64,000 bases of DNA from Candidatus Latescibacterota bacterium (GTDB taxonomy: Bacteria > Latescibacterota > MWCZ01). The notes below the pieces were generated by a model. That model did no database searches, was not told where the DNA came from, and saw nothing but the letters and a program-made list of their open reading frames with translations. The stretch's first letter is position 1, and each line of letters opens with the position of its first letter. This document shows, in pieces, positions 45,788 to 54,027 of the stretch. The DNA lies in contig JAKJDF010000001.1 in NCBI GenBank assembly GCA_022706085.1, forward strand, positions 418,526 through 482,525. The letters run 5' to 3'. The position numbers and the translations under genes are program-made.

Positions 45788-46834
45788 CTATTCTGCTGCC
45801 AGCTTCTTCCGCAGCTCCTCCGGCACATGCGCCGCGTACACGTGCGGGACGCCGGTGCGGTCGGAGTTGAACAGCACCTCTTTGCCACCGGGGCCGACGC
45901 ACGGGTGCGGGTGCGACCAGCCGGGGTGGCTGTTGCTGCTCATTGAGGCGCACAGCTTCGCCTTCTTCTTCGTCTTCACGTTGATGATCCAGAGACCTTC
46001 ATCCGGCCAGTTGGTGTCGGAGACGATCCATTCGCCGGTAGGGTCGCAGCCCGGGTGCCAGAAGTAGGGTCCCTCGGCGATGGTTTCCACCGGCCCGCCT
46101 GCCTGGTCGCACATGGTGATTCTGTTCACGCCGTAGACGCTCGCCGTGTAGATCTTGCCCGTGGGGCCGAGCCAGGCGGAGTGGCCGTTGTGCTGGTCGA
46201 GCGGGATTTCGTGCTCGCCGGAACCGTTTAGCTTCACGATGCGGGGCAGGCGGGGGCCGTAGTAGAAGGCAGTTTCGCCCTTGCCCGGCTCGATCTGGAG
46301 GTGCGGGGTGCCGTAGTCGGTGCGGACGGTCCACGCCTTGCCTTCGGGTATGGAGACGAGGCCGATCTGCTGGCCTGCGCCGTCCACGGAGGCGAACATG
46401 CAGAGGAGCTTGCCGTCGTCCGTCATGGTGGCGTTGCCGCCCGCGTGGACGCCCTTGGCGAACCGGGCCACCTCGCGCGCCTCGCCGGTGTTGATATCCT
46501 GCGCGTAGACGACGCGACCTGAGGCGTAGTAGGCGAACTGCCCCTGCGGGCTCAGGGCGATGCCGTCCACCGCGTCGCCGTCGGTTAGCTGACGGAGGTT
46601 GTCGCCATCGGTGTCAATGGCGTAGAGGTCGTTCAGTCCGGCGCGGTTGGCGGTGGTGTTGGAGAGGAACAGCACCGTTTTGCAGTCGGGCGTGAACGAG
46701 CGCGAATGGAAGTAGAGGTTCTGGTGGACGGTGGGGAACGACGTGAGCTGAGTGATCTTCACGCCTGTGCCGGGATCGATGATGTGTGCGCGTTCCTTCG
46801 TATACGAGCGAAAGAAGCCTGGTACCAGTGCCAT
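45788..46834 (-). CDS. PL22/oligogalacturonate-lyase-like beta-propeller protein (copy 1)
   Basis: A 348-residue soluble propeller; ATG 46834 has AGGAG upstream. Landmarks of the oligogalacturonide-lyase-like family: SYTKERAHIIDPGTGVKITQLTSFP, SDTNWPDEGLWIINVKTKKKAKLC, and SHPHPCVGPGGKEVLFNSDRTGVPHVYAAHVP. The HPH pair is where PL22 enzymes bind catalytic Mn2+. Another conserved His is in YFWHPGCDPTGEW. PL22 cleaves unsaturated galacturonate disaccharides in the cytoplasm. It is the last gene of a five-gene - strand series. It differs clearly from copies 2 and 3, so the duplication is older than theirs. Confidence 0.8.
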   Translation of the reverse strand: MALVPGFFRSYTKERAHIIDPGTGVKITQLTSFPTVHQNLYFHSRSFTPDCKTVLFLSNTTANRAGLNDLYAIDTDGDNLRQLTDGDAVDGIALSPQGQFAYYASGRVVYAQDINTGEAREVARFAKGVHAGGNATMTDDGKLLCMFASVDGAGQQIGLVSIPEGKAWTVRTDYGTPHLQIEPGKGETAFYYGPRLPRIVKLNGSGEHEIPLDQHNGHSAWLGPTGKIYTASVYGVNRITMCDQAGGPVETIAEGPYFWHPGCDPTGEWIVSDTNWPDEGLWIINVKTKKKAKLCASMSSNSHPGWSHPHPCVGPGGKEVLFNSDRTGVPHVYAAHVPEELRKKLAAE

Positions 46835-46875
46835 TCTGCGTGCTCCTGACGGTGTGGGGTGGAACAAACTCTGAG

Positions 46876-47964
46876 CTAGATAACCTTCCCCGGCCAGCGC
46901 TGGCGCTGGGTCAGCGCGCCGGTTTCGAGTTCGGTGCGGATCGTATCGGGAATTGCCGCGAGATAGATCTGCGGCACCCCGGTTCTGTCGGAGTTGAACA
47001 GGACGTGCGTCCCCGCGCGGTTGAACGAGGGGTGCGGGTGCGCGTGCTGCGGGTCCGAGTTGGTGCCCAGCGATTTGCACAAGCAGGCATAGCGTCCGCT
47101 TTCGACGTGCACGAGCTGGATGCCGACATCGGGCCAGTTGGTGTCGGAGGCGATCCATTTCCCGTCGAGGCTCGAGGCGGTATGCCAGAAGGATGATCCT
47201 CCGGCAACGATCCGGAGTTCGGTCTCATCGGACGCGATACTGCCGATGCCCCGCGCCGGCGCGGCCAGAGGGCCCTGCACGCGGCCGGTTCTTCCGAGCC
47301 ACGATCTGTGCGCGAACCGTTGGAAGGGGAACGCGCGAAGGTTGCCGCCATCGAAATCGCAGATCTGGATGCGGCCGGGGTCGTCCGGGTCGAGGCTCCG
47401 GTTGAACGTGAATTGCGTGCCGGCCGGATCGGCGTTGACGTGGTTGACCGGAATGCCTCGCAGCATGACCGTCACGTCGGAACCATCCGTCGCAAACCGG
47501 ACGATGGCCTTGTCGCCGCTGCGAAGGGCAGCGACGGTGAAGAAGAACCTGTCGTCGCCGGAAAGGCTGCTGGAAGCACCTTCCACAACGTCGTCACAGC
47601 GGGCAATTTCGGTCTCCTCGAGCGTGTCCACGTCGAGCCGGATGAGGACGTTTCGTCGCAGGCCGAAGACGGAACGGGTGGTCCATGCGGGAACGGGGTG
47701 CTCAAGGGGGTGTTGCTCATCCGTCAGCTGCGTCAGGTTGCGCCCGTCGACGTCCACGCGGAAGAGCTCCATGGGCGCGCCTCGCCCGGGAAATCGTTGC
47801 GAGTGGAAGATGATGGTCCGGTCGTCACACAGGAACGACTGCAGCTCGAAGTAGAGCTTGGCGCTGGCGTTCTGCGCGGCAGTGAGCTGCAGGATGAACG
47901 TGCAGGTGACCGGGTCGGTCATTTCGACGACTTCACGGCCGTATGTGGTGCCTCGTGCGAACAT
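46876..47964 (-). CDS. PL22-like beta-propeller protein (copy 2)
   Basis: A 362-residue soluble propeller, a close paralogue of copy 3 upstream. Both start with GREVVEMTDPVTCTFILQLT-like sequence and end with TIRTELETGALTQRQRWPGKVI-like sequence. The putative metal site reads QHAHPHPSFNRAGTHVLFNSD, keeping a Gln three residues before the HPH pair as in PL22 enzymes, and a His is in FWHTASSLDGKWIASDTNWPD. GGAG lies before ATG 47964. The gene starts 22 bases after copy 3 and ends 41 bases before copy 1. Substrate likely an oligosaccharide; not proven pectic. Confidence 0.8.
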   Translation of the reverse strand: MFARGTTYGREVVEMTDPVTCTFILQLTAAQNASAKLYFELQSFLCDDRTIIFHSQRFPGRGAPMELFRVDVDGRNLTQLTDEQHPLEHPVPAWTTRSVFGLRRNVLIRLDVDTLEETEIARCDDVVEGASSSLSGDDRFFFTVAALRSGDKAIVRFATDGSDVTVMLRGIPVNHVNADPAGTQFTFNRSLDPDDPGRIQICDFDGGNLRAFPFQRFAHRSWLGRTGRVQGPLAAPARGIGSIASDETELRIVAGGSSFWHTASSLDGKWIASDTNWPDVGIQLVHVESGRYACLCKSLGTNSDPQHAHPHPSFNRAGTHVLFNSDRTGVPQIYLAAIPDTIRTELETGALTQRQRWPGKVI

Positions 47965-47986
47965 CTTTCGCTCCGCAAGTGCCAGA

Positions 47987-49069
47987 TCAGATTACCTTGC
48001 CAACCCAGCGTTGCCGATGGGTGAGCGCGCCGGTTTCCAGCTCGTGCCGAATTGTGTCGGGGATAGTGGCGAGGTAGATCTGCGGCACGCCGGTGCGGTC
48101 GGAGTTGAACACGACCTGTGTGCCGGTGCGGTTGAACGACGGATGCGGATGCGTCCAGTCGCCGTTGCTGCCGAGCGATTTGCACAGGCAGGCGTAACGG
48201 CCCGATTCCACGTGGATGAGCTGGATGCCGACATCTGGCCAGTTGGTGTCGGCGACGATCCACTTGGCGTCGAGGCTGCCGGCAGAGTGCCAGAAATAGA
48301 CGCCGGATGCGATGGGTGTGGGCTCTGTTTCGTCGGAGGCGATGGCCATGATGGCGTGGCCCGGCGGCAACAGCGTGCCCTGCATGCGGCCTGTACGTCC
48401 CAGCCAGGCGCAGTGCGCGAACTGCTGGAAGGGGAAATGCCGCAGCCCGGTGCCGTCGTTATTGCACACCATGACGCCCTGTGGGTGCTCAGGAGTGCCT
48501 TTCGCGGCGAAGGTGAACTCCGGCTTGCCCGGGTTGGCCACGATGTGATTGTAGGGCAAGCCGTGGCACATCACCTCAACGCCCGAGCCGTCCGTCGCGA
48601 GGCGGGCAATGGCGCTTCTGCCGTCCTTCAGGGAGCATACGGCAATGAAATACTTGTCGTCACCGGAGAGGGTGCATGCGCCGAAGCCGGTTGCCTCGTC
48701 GCAGCGGTTCAGCTCGGTTTCCTCGAGCGTATCGGGGTTCAGGCTCAGAAGTACATTCCCGCGGAAGCCGTAGATGATCCGCTTATCCCACGAGGGGATC
48801 GGGTGGCCCAGCGGGTGTTCCTCGTCCGTCAACTGGGTCATGTTGCGGCCGTCAATGTCCACGCGGAACAGGTCGTACGGCATGCCGCGGCCGGGGGCGC
48901 GCTGAGAGAGGAAAATGAGCGTCTTGTCGTCGCACAGAAACGACTGGTGTTCGAAGTACAGGTTGGTGCTGAAGTTCTGTGCGGCGGTCAGTTGCAGGAT
49001 AAATGCGCCGGTGACTGGATCGGTCATTTCCACAGTTTCGCGTCCGAAGGTTCTTCCCCGCTTCGACAT
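47987..49069 (-). CDS. PL22-like beta-propeller protein (copy 3)
   Basis: A 360-residue soluble propeller closely similar to copy 2 over its full length (for example VGIQLIHVESGRYACLCKSLG in both). The metal site region reads GDWTHPHPSFNRTGTQVVFNSD, so the residue three before HPH is Asp where copy 2 has Gln. FWHSAGSLDAKWIVADTNWPD provides the other His. AAAGGA precedes ATG 49069. It starts 12 bases after the first UROD-like gene. Divergence at the putative metal ligand between copies 2 and 3 may mean different substrates. Confidence 0.8.
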   Translation of the reverse strand: MSKRGRTFGRETVEMTDPVTGAFILQLTAAQNFSTNLYFEHQSFLCDDKTLIFLSQRAPGRGMPYDLFRVDIDGRNMTQLTDEEHPLGHPIPSWDKRIIYGFRGNVLLSLNPDTLEETELNRCDEATGFGACTLSGDDKYFIAVCSLKDGRSAIARLATDGSGVEVMCHGLPYNHIVANPGKPEFTFAAKGTPEHPQGVMVCNNDGTGLRHFPFQQFAHCAWLGRTGRMQGTLLPPGHAIMAIASDETEPTPIASGVYFWHSAGSLDAKWIVADTNWPDVGIQLIHVESGRYACLCKSLGSNGDWTHPHPSFNRTGTQVVFNSDRTGVPQIYLATIPDTIRHELETGALTHRQRWVGKVI

Positions 49070-49081
49070 GCTTTTGTCCTT

Positions 49082-50152
49082 TCAGTCGTATGATCCCAGT
49101 ATTTTGGCAAGGTTCACGAACTCTTTGAACTGATCCAGGCTCACGCTCTGGGGCACAGAGTGATCGGAGGCGATCACGTACCCGCCGTCCTGCTTCATGA
49201 CCGGAATGACGCGGCGCATTTCTGCGTGGAGCGCGTCAGGATCCGTGAAATTCACGGCATTGATTCCGCCCTGAAAGGCCAGCCTGTCGCCGTACTGCTT
49301 CTTGAGCGCGATCGGGTCCATACCGGCTTTCACTTCGAGCGGATTCAGCATGTCGACGCCGATTTCGATGAGGTCGGGTATGAAGGGGTTGATGTCGCCG
49401 CAGGCATGGAGAAACACTTTCAGCCCTCTGGCGTGGGCCCATTCCGCGGCCCGACGGTGAGCCGGTTTGATGAGTTGCCGGTACATCGGCAATGAGAAGA
49501 ACTGATGCTGTTTGTAGCCCATGTCGTCGGGCCACATGATCGCATCGAAATGGTAGCCCGCCTTCCAGACCACCTCGTAGAGATCGATCGCTAGTTCGAG
49601 CTCCGTGGTGATGATGTCGCTGATCCATTCGGGGTCGTCCACCATCGCCATGAGCGTCTGCTGCGTTCCGATGAACCCTGAGTGCGTCACATCAAACCCG
49701 AAGAGGAGCGAGGCGTAGATCCACCTGCCTTCCTCCCGCCATTTCGCGAAGTCCCGCCGAAGTTGCGCCCAGTCGATTCTATCAGGATCGGGTTTCATCC
49801 GGGCTTTCGCACGGAGCCACGTATCCCGGTCAGTTACCTCGAATCGAAGAAACTCGGGTACTCCGCCGGCGTGTTTCCAGCATTTTCTTGTCGCCCCCCA
49901 CGGGCTCGTCGAAATGATGTATTCCTCCGTCTCCTCGAGGACCTGTTCGGGGAAGCGGGGGCTGTTATCAACGGTGATCGAGGCAAACCGGTCGAGGCCG
50001 AAGAATTCCTGCCACGCGACGTTTTCAGGGAGGCCCTCCCGGCGCCACCGCTCCACCGTTGAGGGCCATGCCAGATCGGTGACGGGTACGCGATCGGCTT
50101 CGCGGTGCCCGTACATGCGCGTCATCCGCTCGTGTGTCGTCATCTCCCTCAT
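49082..50152 (-). CDS. Uroporphyrinogen-decarboxylase-family protein (copy 1)
   Basis: A 356-residue TIM barrel of the UROD/MtaA/CmuA superfamily. It starts MTTHERMTRMYGHREADRVPVTDLAWPST, and the central KVFLHACGDINPFIPDLIEIGVDMLNP matches the zinc-binding His-x-Cys-Gly region of corrinoid methyltransferases. YKQHQFFSLPMYRQLIKPAHR is another family segment. It is not a true HemE: the HemE arginine-rich N-terminal substrate segment is absent and the genomic setting is carbohydrate catabolism. GGGGGA precedes ATG 50152; ATG 50143 is an alternative. It lies between its close paralogue and the PL22-like genes. The reaction is unknown; a methyl-group transfer is possible. Confidence 0.85.
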   Translation of the reverse strand: MREMTTHERMTRMYGHREADRVPVTDLAWPSTVERWRREGLPENVAWQEFFGLDRFASITVDNSPRFPEQVLEETEEYIISTSPWGATRKCWKHAGGVPEFLRFEVTDRDTWLRAKARMKPDPDRIDWAQLRRDFAKWREEGRWIYASLLFGFDVTHSGFIGTQQTLMAMVDDPEWISDIITTELELAIDLYEVVWKAGYHFDAIMWPDDMGYKQHQFFSLPMYRQLIKPAHRRAAEWAHARGLKVFLHACGDINPFIPDLIEIGVDMLNPLEVKAGMDPIALKKQYGDRLAFQGGINAVNFTDPDALHAEMRRVIPVMKQDGGYVIASDHSVPQSVSLDQFKEFVNLAKILGSYD

Positions 50153-50193
50153 GCAGTTTCGATCCCCCGCAGGGTACCTCGCCCGGTGGCGTT

Positions 50194-51264
50194 CTATTCG
50201 TACGAGCCCAGTTCCTTTGCCAGCCGGACGAACGTTTTGAAATCTTCGAAGCTTACGCTATCCGGCACGGAATGGTCGGAGCTGATCACGTACCCGCCAT
50301 TTTCCTTCATGACGGGGATCACGCGTTTCATTTCGGCGAACAGGGCATCCGGATCCGTGAAATTGACGGCGTTGATGCCTCCGTGGAAGGCGAGTCTGTC
50401 TCCGTACTGCTTTTTGAGCGCGACCGGGTCCATGCCTGCCTTCACTTCCAGCGGGTTCAGCATGTCGATGCCCAGTTCTATGAGGTCGGGGATAAAGGTG
50501 TGAACGTCGCCGCAGGAGTGGAGGTGCACTTTGAGGCCTTTCGCGTGCGCCCATTCCGCCGCCCGCTGGTGCACCGGTTTGATAAGCTGCCGGTACATCG
50601 GCAACGAAAAGAACGTGTGCTGTTTGTAGCCCATGTCATCCGGCCAGCCGATGGCGTCGAACCGGTAGCCTTCGTCCCACACCATCTGAAACAGCGCCAG
50701 GTCGAGTTCCAGCTCATGGTTGAGGATATCGGCGATCCATTCGGGGTCCTCCACCATGGCCATAAGTACTTTCGCGGTGCCGATGAACCATGAGTGGGTC
50801 ACGTCAAATCCGAACCAGAAGCCGGCGGTGATCCAGCGGCCTTCCTCGCGCCATTTTTTGTAGTTTTGTTCAAGATGCGCCCAGTTAACGCGGTCGCGCG
50901 TGGGCTGCATGCGGGCTTTCGCTTCGCGCCAGGTACCCCAGTCTTTCACCCTGAAGTCAAGAAATTCCGGGACGCCGCCCGCGTGTTTCCAGTTTTTCGA
51001 GGTGGCACCCCACGGGCTGACCGCAATCGTGTATTCCTCGGTTTCTTCGATCACGCGGGACGGGAAACGGGGACTGTTATCCGCGCCAATTCCGGCGAAT
51101 TTGTCGAGGCCGAAGTAGTGGTCCCACGGGATGTCGGTCGGCAGACCTTCGCGGTGCCAGCGTTCCAGCGTAGAGCCCCATGGTCCATCGGTAACCGGAA
51201 CGCGGTCTGCTTCCCGGTGCTCGTACATGCGCTTCATGCGTTCCCAGGTTGTCATCTCTTCCAT
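50194..51264 (-). CDS. Uroporphyrinogen-decarboxylase-family protein (copy 2)
   Basis: A 356-residue protein closely similar to copy 1 along its whole length: MTTWERMKRMYEHREADRVPVTDGPWGST at the start and KVHLHSCGDVHTFIPDLIELGIDMLNP at the zinc-like site (HSCG for HACG). The C terminus keeps GGYVISSDHSVPDSVSFEDF. ATG 51264 has AGGGAG nine bases upstream. It is the first gene of the five-gene - strand series and is divergent from pyk; the 228 bases between must hold both promoters. Tandem retention of two near-identical copies suggests dosage or two related substrates. Confidence 0.85.
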   Translation of the reverse strand: MEEMTTWERMKRMYEHREADRVPVTDGPWGSTLERWHREGLPTDIPWDHYFGLDKFAGIGADNSPRFPSRVIEETEEYTIAVSPWGATSKNWKHAGGVPEFLDFRVKDWGTWREAKARMQPTRDRVNWAHLEQNYKKWREEGRWITAGFWFGFDVTHSWFIGTAKVLMAMVEDPEWIADILNHELELDLALFQMVWDEGYRFDAIGWPDDMGYKQHTFFSLPMYRQLIKPVHQRAAEWAHAKGLKVHLHSCGDVHTFIPDLIELGIDMLNPLEVKAGMDPVALKKQYGDRLAFHGGINAVNFTDPDALFAEMKRVIPVMKENGGYVISSDHSVPDSVSFEDFKTFVRLAKELGSYE

Positions 51265-51492
51265 GTTCGCAGTTCTCCCTGAGGCGGGATCGGAGGTGCG
51301 TGGTTCGTGGCCGAATGCCGGGAAGAAAAGATATCTGCCGTTCCGGCAAGACCAAACCAACCTTGTAAGACGGGACGGTGCGTCTTACTTTGTGAACCGA
51401 TAGCGTACCCGGCCCACTCACAAAAAACACATCCAAGAGCCTTACTCTGAAGGGACGACACGCATGCTGGATTCTGCAGCAGGAAAGGACCA

Positions 51493-52911
51493 ATGATCCG
51501 TCGAACCAAGATTGTCTGCACGATTGGCCCACAAACGGCCTCGATTGAACAACTTCGCGCGCTGGTTGATGCCGGGATGAATGTAGCGCGCGTGAATTTC
51601 TCGCACGGCACGCACGAAAGACACCGGTCTGTCATAAGGGCAGTTCGTACGTTGCGAGGGCAGTACGGCGAACCGATAGGGGTGCTGGCGGACCTTTCAG
51701 GGCCGAAAATCCGCCTGGGGAAACTACCCGGCGGCTCGTGCGAGGTGGAGACCGGCCAGACGATCATTCTTACCCGCGATACCGGGGGAGAATGCGGCGA
51801 CCGGTTCCCGATCAACTACCCCTATCTTTCCGAGGACGTGAAGGTCGGCGACTCGGTGGTGATGAACGATGGCGATGTGAGCGCACGGGTGACGGACATC
51901 CGTGGCGGGGACGTGGTCTGTCTGGTGGAAGACGGCGGTATGCTGGGGGATAACAAAGGGGTCAATTTCCCGGACTCCGCGCTCCGCGTGGACGCGATCA
52001 CGGAGAAGGATCGACGCGATGTGCGTTTCGCGCTGGAAGAGAAGGTTGATTTTCTCGCGCTTTCATTCGTGCGGAGACCGGAGGACATTGTTTCACTGCG
52101 CCGACTGGTTGCGGGAGGCCCGCACACACCGAGGATTGTCGCCAAGATCGAGAAGCGGGAGGCGCTGGAGAACTTCGGTGCCATACTCGCCGAGGCTGAC
52201 GGCATCATGGTGGCGCGGGGGGATCTCGGCCTGGAGACCGAACTGGCGCGCGTGCCGATGGTGCAGAAGGACCTGATCGCCCGGGCGCGCGCCGCGGGAA
52301 AGCCTGTCATCACGGCGACGCAGATGCTGGAATCCATGATTGTGAACCCGGTGCCGACGCGGGCCGAGGTTGCCGACGTGGCGAACGCCATTCTCGATGG
52401 CACCGACGCGGTGATGTTGAGCGGGGAGACCGCGGTGGGACGTTTCCCGGTTGACACGGTGCGCATGATGGCGCGGATTGCCGCCGCGACGGAAGCGGCG
52501 CACCAGCCTGCCAATGGCTTCCGGCGGAACGCGGACAGAGGTGTGTTGACCCCATCGGAGGCGATCGGCCAGAGCACTGCCCAGATGGCGTGGGACCTGC
52601 ACGTGGTAGCGATCGTAGTGTGCACGGATTCGGGCAAGACCGGCCGGGTGGTCAGCCGTTTCCGGCCTGCGATCCCCATCGTAGCCGCAACGCCGAACGA
52701 AGAGGTTGCCCGCCAGTTGACGCTTTCATGGGGAGTTGTTCCGGCGCTTCTGGAACCGATCACCTCTACCGACGAGCTGATCGCGCACGCCTTTGCCACG
52801 GTGAAGGGCACAGGAATTGCCAAAAATGGTGACCAGGTAGTGATTACTGCCGGCATCCCGTTCGGCGGGGGAGGTATGACGAACCTTCTGCTTGTCCAAC
52901 AGATCGCCTGA
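51493..52911 (+). CDS. pyk: Pyruvate kinase
   Basis: A 472-residue glycolytic enzyme making pyruvate and ATP from phosphoenolpyruvate and ADP. Family features are TKIVCTIGPQTASIEQL, NVARVNFSHGTHERH, VLADLSGPKIRLG, the B domain, then the pyruvate-kinase active site (IVAKIEKREALENFGAIL, with the catalytic Lys) and MVARGDLGLE and ATQMLESMIVNPVPTRAEVADVANAI. The C-terminal allosteric domain is present. AAAGGA lies before ATG 51493. No neighbouring glycolytic genes; divergent from the UROD/PL22 series. Confidence 0.97.
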   Translation: MIRRTKIVCTIGPQTASIEQLRALVDAGMNVARVNFSHGTHERHRSVIRAVRTLRGQYGEPIGVLADLSGPKIRLGKLPGGSCEVETGQTIILTRDTGGECGDRFPINYPYLSEDVKVGDSVVMNDGDVSARVTDIRGGDVVCLVEDGGMLGDNKGVNFPDSALRVDAITEKDRRDVRFALEEKVDFLALSFVRRPEDIVSLRRLVAGGPHTPRIVAKIEKREALENFGAILAEADGIMVARGDLGLETELARVPMVQKDLIARARAAGKPVITATQMLESMIVNPVPTRAEVADVANAILDGTDAVMLSGETAVGRFPVDTVRMMARIAAATEAAHQPANGFRRNADRGVLTPSEAIGQSTAQMAWDLHVVAIVVCTDSGKTGRVVSRFRPAIPIVAATPNEEVARQLTLSWGVVPALLEPITSTDELIAHAFATVKGTGIAKNGDQVVITAGIPFGGGGMTNLLLVQQIA

Positions 52912-53026
52912 CTGCGGGCGCGTGGAAAAACTTGGCGTGCACTTGCACTTGCGACATGTATTTTCGTACTCTCACACTCGTGAAAAGCCGGCATCGGGTT
53001 GAACGTTTCTCCAAGGGGACACGAGA

Positions 53027-53881
53027 GTGCGACGAAGCATTTCCCTGATTTTGTTGCTCGCGCTCGTTTCCGTTGTCGGGTGCGGGCTTTTCGCGAGGAA
53101 GCAGGCCGCGAACTACGTAACGCCGGAGGGTTGGGTCGGCGCAACGGCGAAAAAGGGTTCCTTCACACTTGACGCGGTTCTGCTGGACGACTCCAGTTAC
53201 GGTCTTGACGGAGCCGTGCGGTTTTCCTGGTGGAAGGTGTTCAATGTAACCGTGGAAAACCGTTCGCGGCAGCCTGTCAGCCTTCCTTTGTCCTCGTTTT
53301 CTCTTGTTGATGCCTCTGGTGCCGAGCAGAAGCCGCTTTCCGCAGAGGAAGTGCAGGCATACCAGAGTTACGTGATGGGACCACTTCTGAGCTACCAGCG
53401 CAACGCCGTCCGACAGGCAATCTGGTCAGACAAGGAGATTGCGCCGGGGGCGTTCGCGGTCGGTTATCTCTTTTTCCCGCGCAAGCGGCATGGGACGCCG
53501 TACAGCCTAGTTCTGGATCCAAACCCGAACAAGCGCAAGGATGAACTGGTTGCGGCGTTTCCGGCGCAGTATGTGGAACCGGAACTTCCCGCGGTAGCCG
53601 CGGCTCGTGACACAGTGACTGCCGATTCGGCGGAACCCGCGGGTGAAGCGGAGAACACTGCTCCGACGGATTCTGCGCAGGTGGGCGTTCAAACGCCCGT
53701 TGCGCCAAAGCCCGCGGCACCCGTTGAGCCGGCACCTGCGTCTCCTCCACCTGCCGCGGAAGGCGCGCCGGCGCCCGTGGCAGACCAGCCCGCCGGTACG
53801 GCAGATACCACGGAACCCGTGGCGGAACCCGAATCCGAGCAGCCTCCCGCGCCGGTGGATAGCCCCCAGAACGGGCAGTAG
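53027..53881 (+). CDS. Hypothetical lipoprotein with Pro/Ala-rich C-terminal tail
   Basis: A 284-residue protein starting at GTG 53027 with AAGGGG ten bases upstream. It has a clear lipoprotein signal (ISLILLLALVSVVGC, lipobox VVGC). A compact ~170-residue domain follows (SWWKVFNVTVENRSRQPVSLPLSSFSLVDASG, FAVGYLFFPRKRHGTPYSLVLDP), resembling a DUF4352-like beta sandwich that presents backbone-level similarity only. The last ~95 residues are Ala/Pro/Glu-rich and disordered, perhaps spanning the cell wall. It lies between pyk and the hsp20-lon operon with its own non-coding leader (52912-53026). Function unknown. Confidence 0.75.
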   Translation: MRRSISLILLLALVSVVGCGLFARKQAANYVTPEGWVGATAKKGSFTLDAVLLDDSSYGLDGAVRFSWWKVFNVTVENRSRQPVSLPLSSFSLVDASGAEQKPLSAEEVQAYQSYVMGPLLSYQRNAVRQAIWSDKEIAPGAFAVGYLFFPRKRHGTPYSLVLDPNPNKRKDELVAAFPAQYVEPELPAVAAARDTVTADSAEPAGEAENTAPTDSAQVGVQTPVAPKPAAPVEPAPASPPPAAEGAPAPVADQPAGTADTTEPVAEPESEQPPAPVDSPQNGQ

Positions 53882-53899
53882 GCTGTATCAATCCTTCTT

Positions 53900-53914
53900 T
53901 GGCACAACTATTGC
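53900..53914 (+). promoter_or_regulatory. Near-consensus sigma-54 promoter before hsp20-lon
   Basis: TGGCAC (53900-53905), five bases, then TTGC (53911-53914). It matches the -24/-12 consensus TGGCAC-N5-TTGC exactly, with the correct ten bases between GG and GC. It lies in the 146-base non-coding gap just after the lipoprotein gene and 113 bases before the hsp20 start. No other exact copy was noticed in the non-coding gaps. The window also encodes a GAFTGA-type sigma-54 activator (59083-60480). Confidence 0.6.
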
Positions 53915-54027
53915 GCTCGTATACCCGTTTCAGGGACCGTCCTTTTTGTCTGGGACCCCCTCTGCTCGTGGGCCCGGGCCCGGGCCGCCGCCATGACCCG
54001 GCTGCTTTTCCCGAGAAGGAGTGTGTC

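Noticed and set aside
46835-47158. 108-codon N-terminal extension of PL22-like copy 1
   Set aside because: It overlaps the previous gene in a different frame; the RBS supports ATG 46834.
49082-51264. Two genuine hemE (uroporphyrinogen decarboxylase) genes
   Set aside because: The proteins share only the superfamily fold and zinc-like motif; HemE N-terminal signature residues and any heme gene context are missing.
52930-52946. Second possible sigma-54 promoter (TGGCGTGCACTTGC) before the lipoprotein gene
   Set aside because: The spacing between GG and GC is one base too short and the -24 element is imperfect.
51822-53144. 440-codon - strand frame opposite pyruvate kinase
   Set aside because: Shadow of pyk; Ser/Arg/Ala-rich with no domain.
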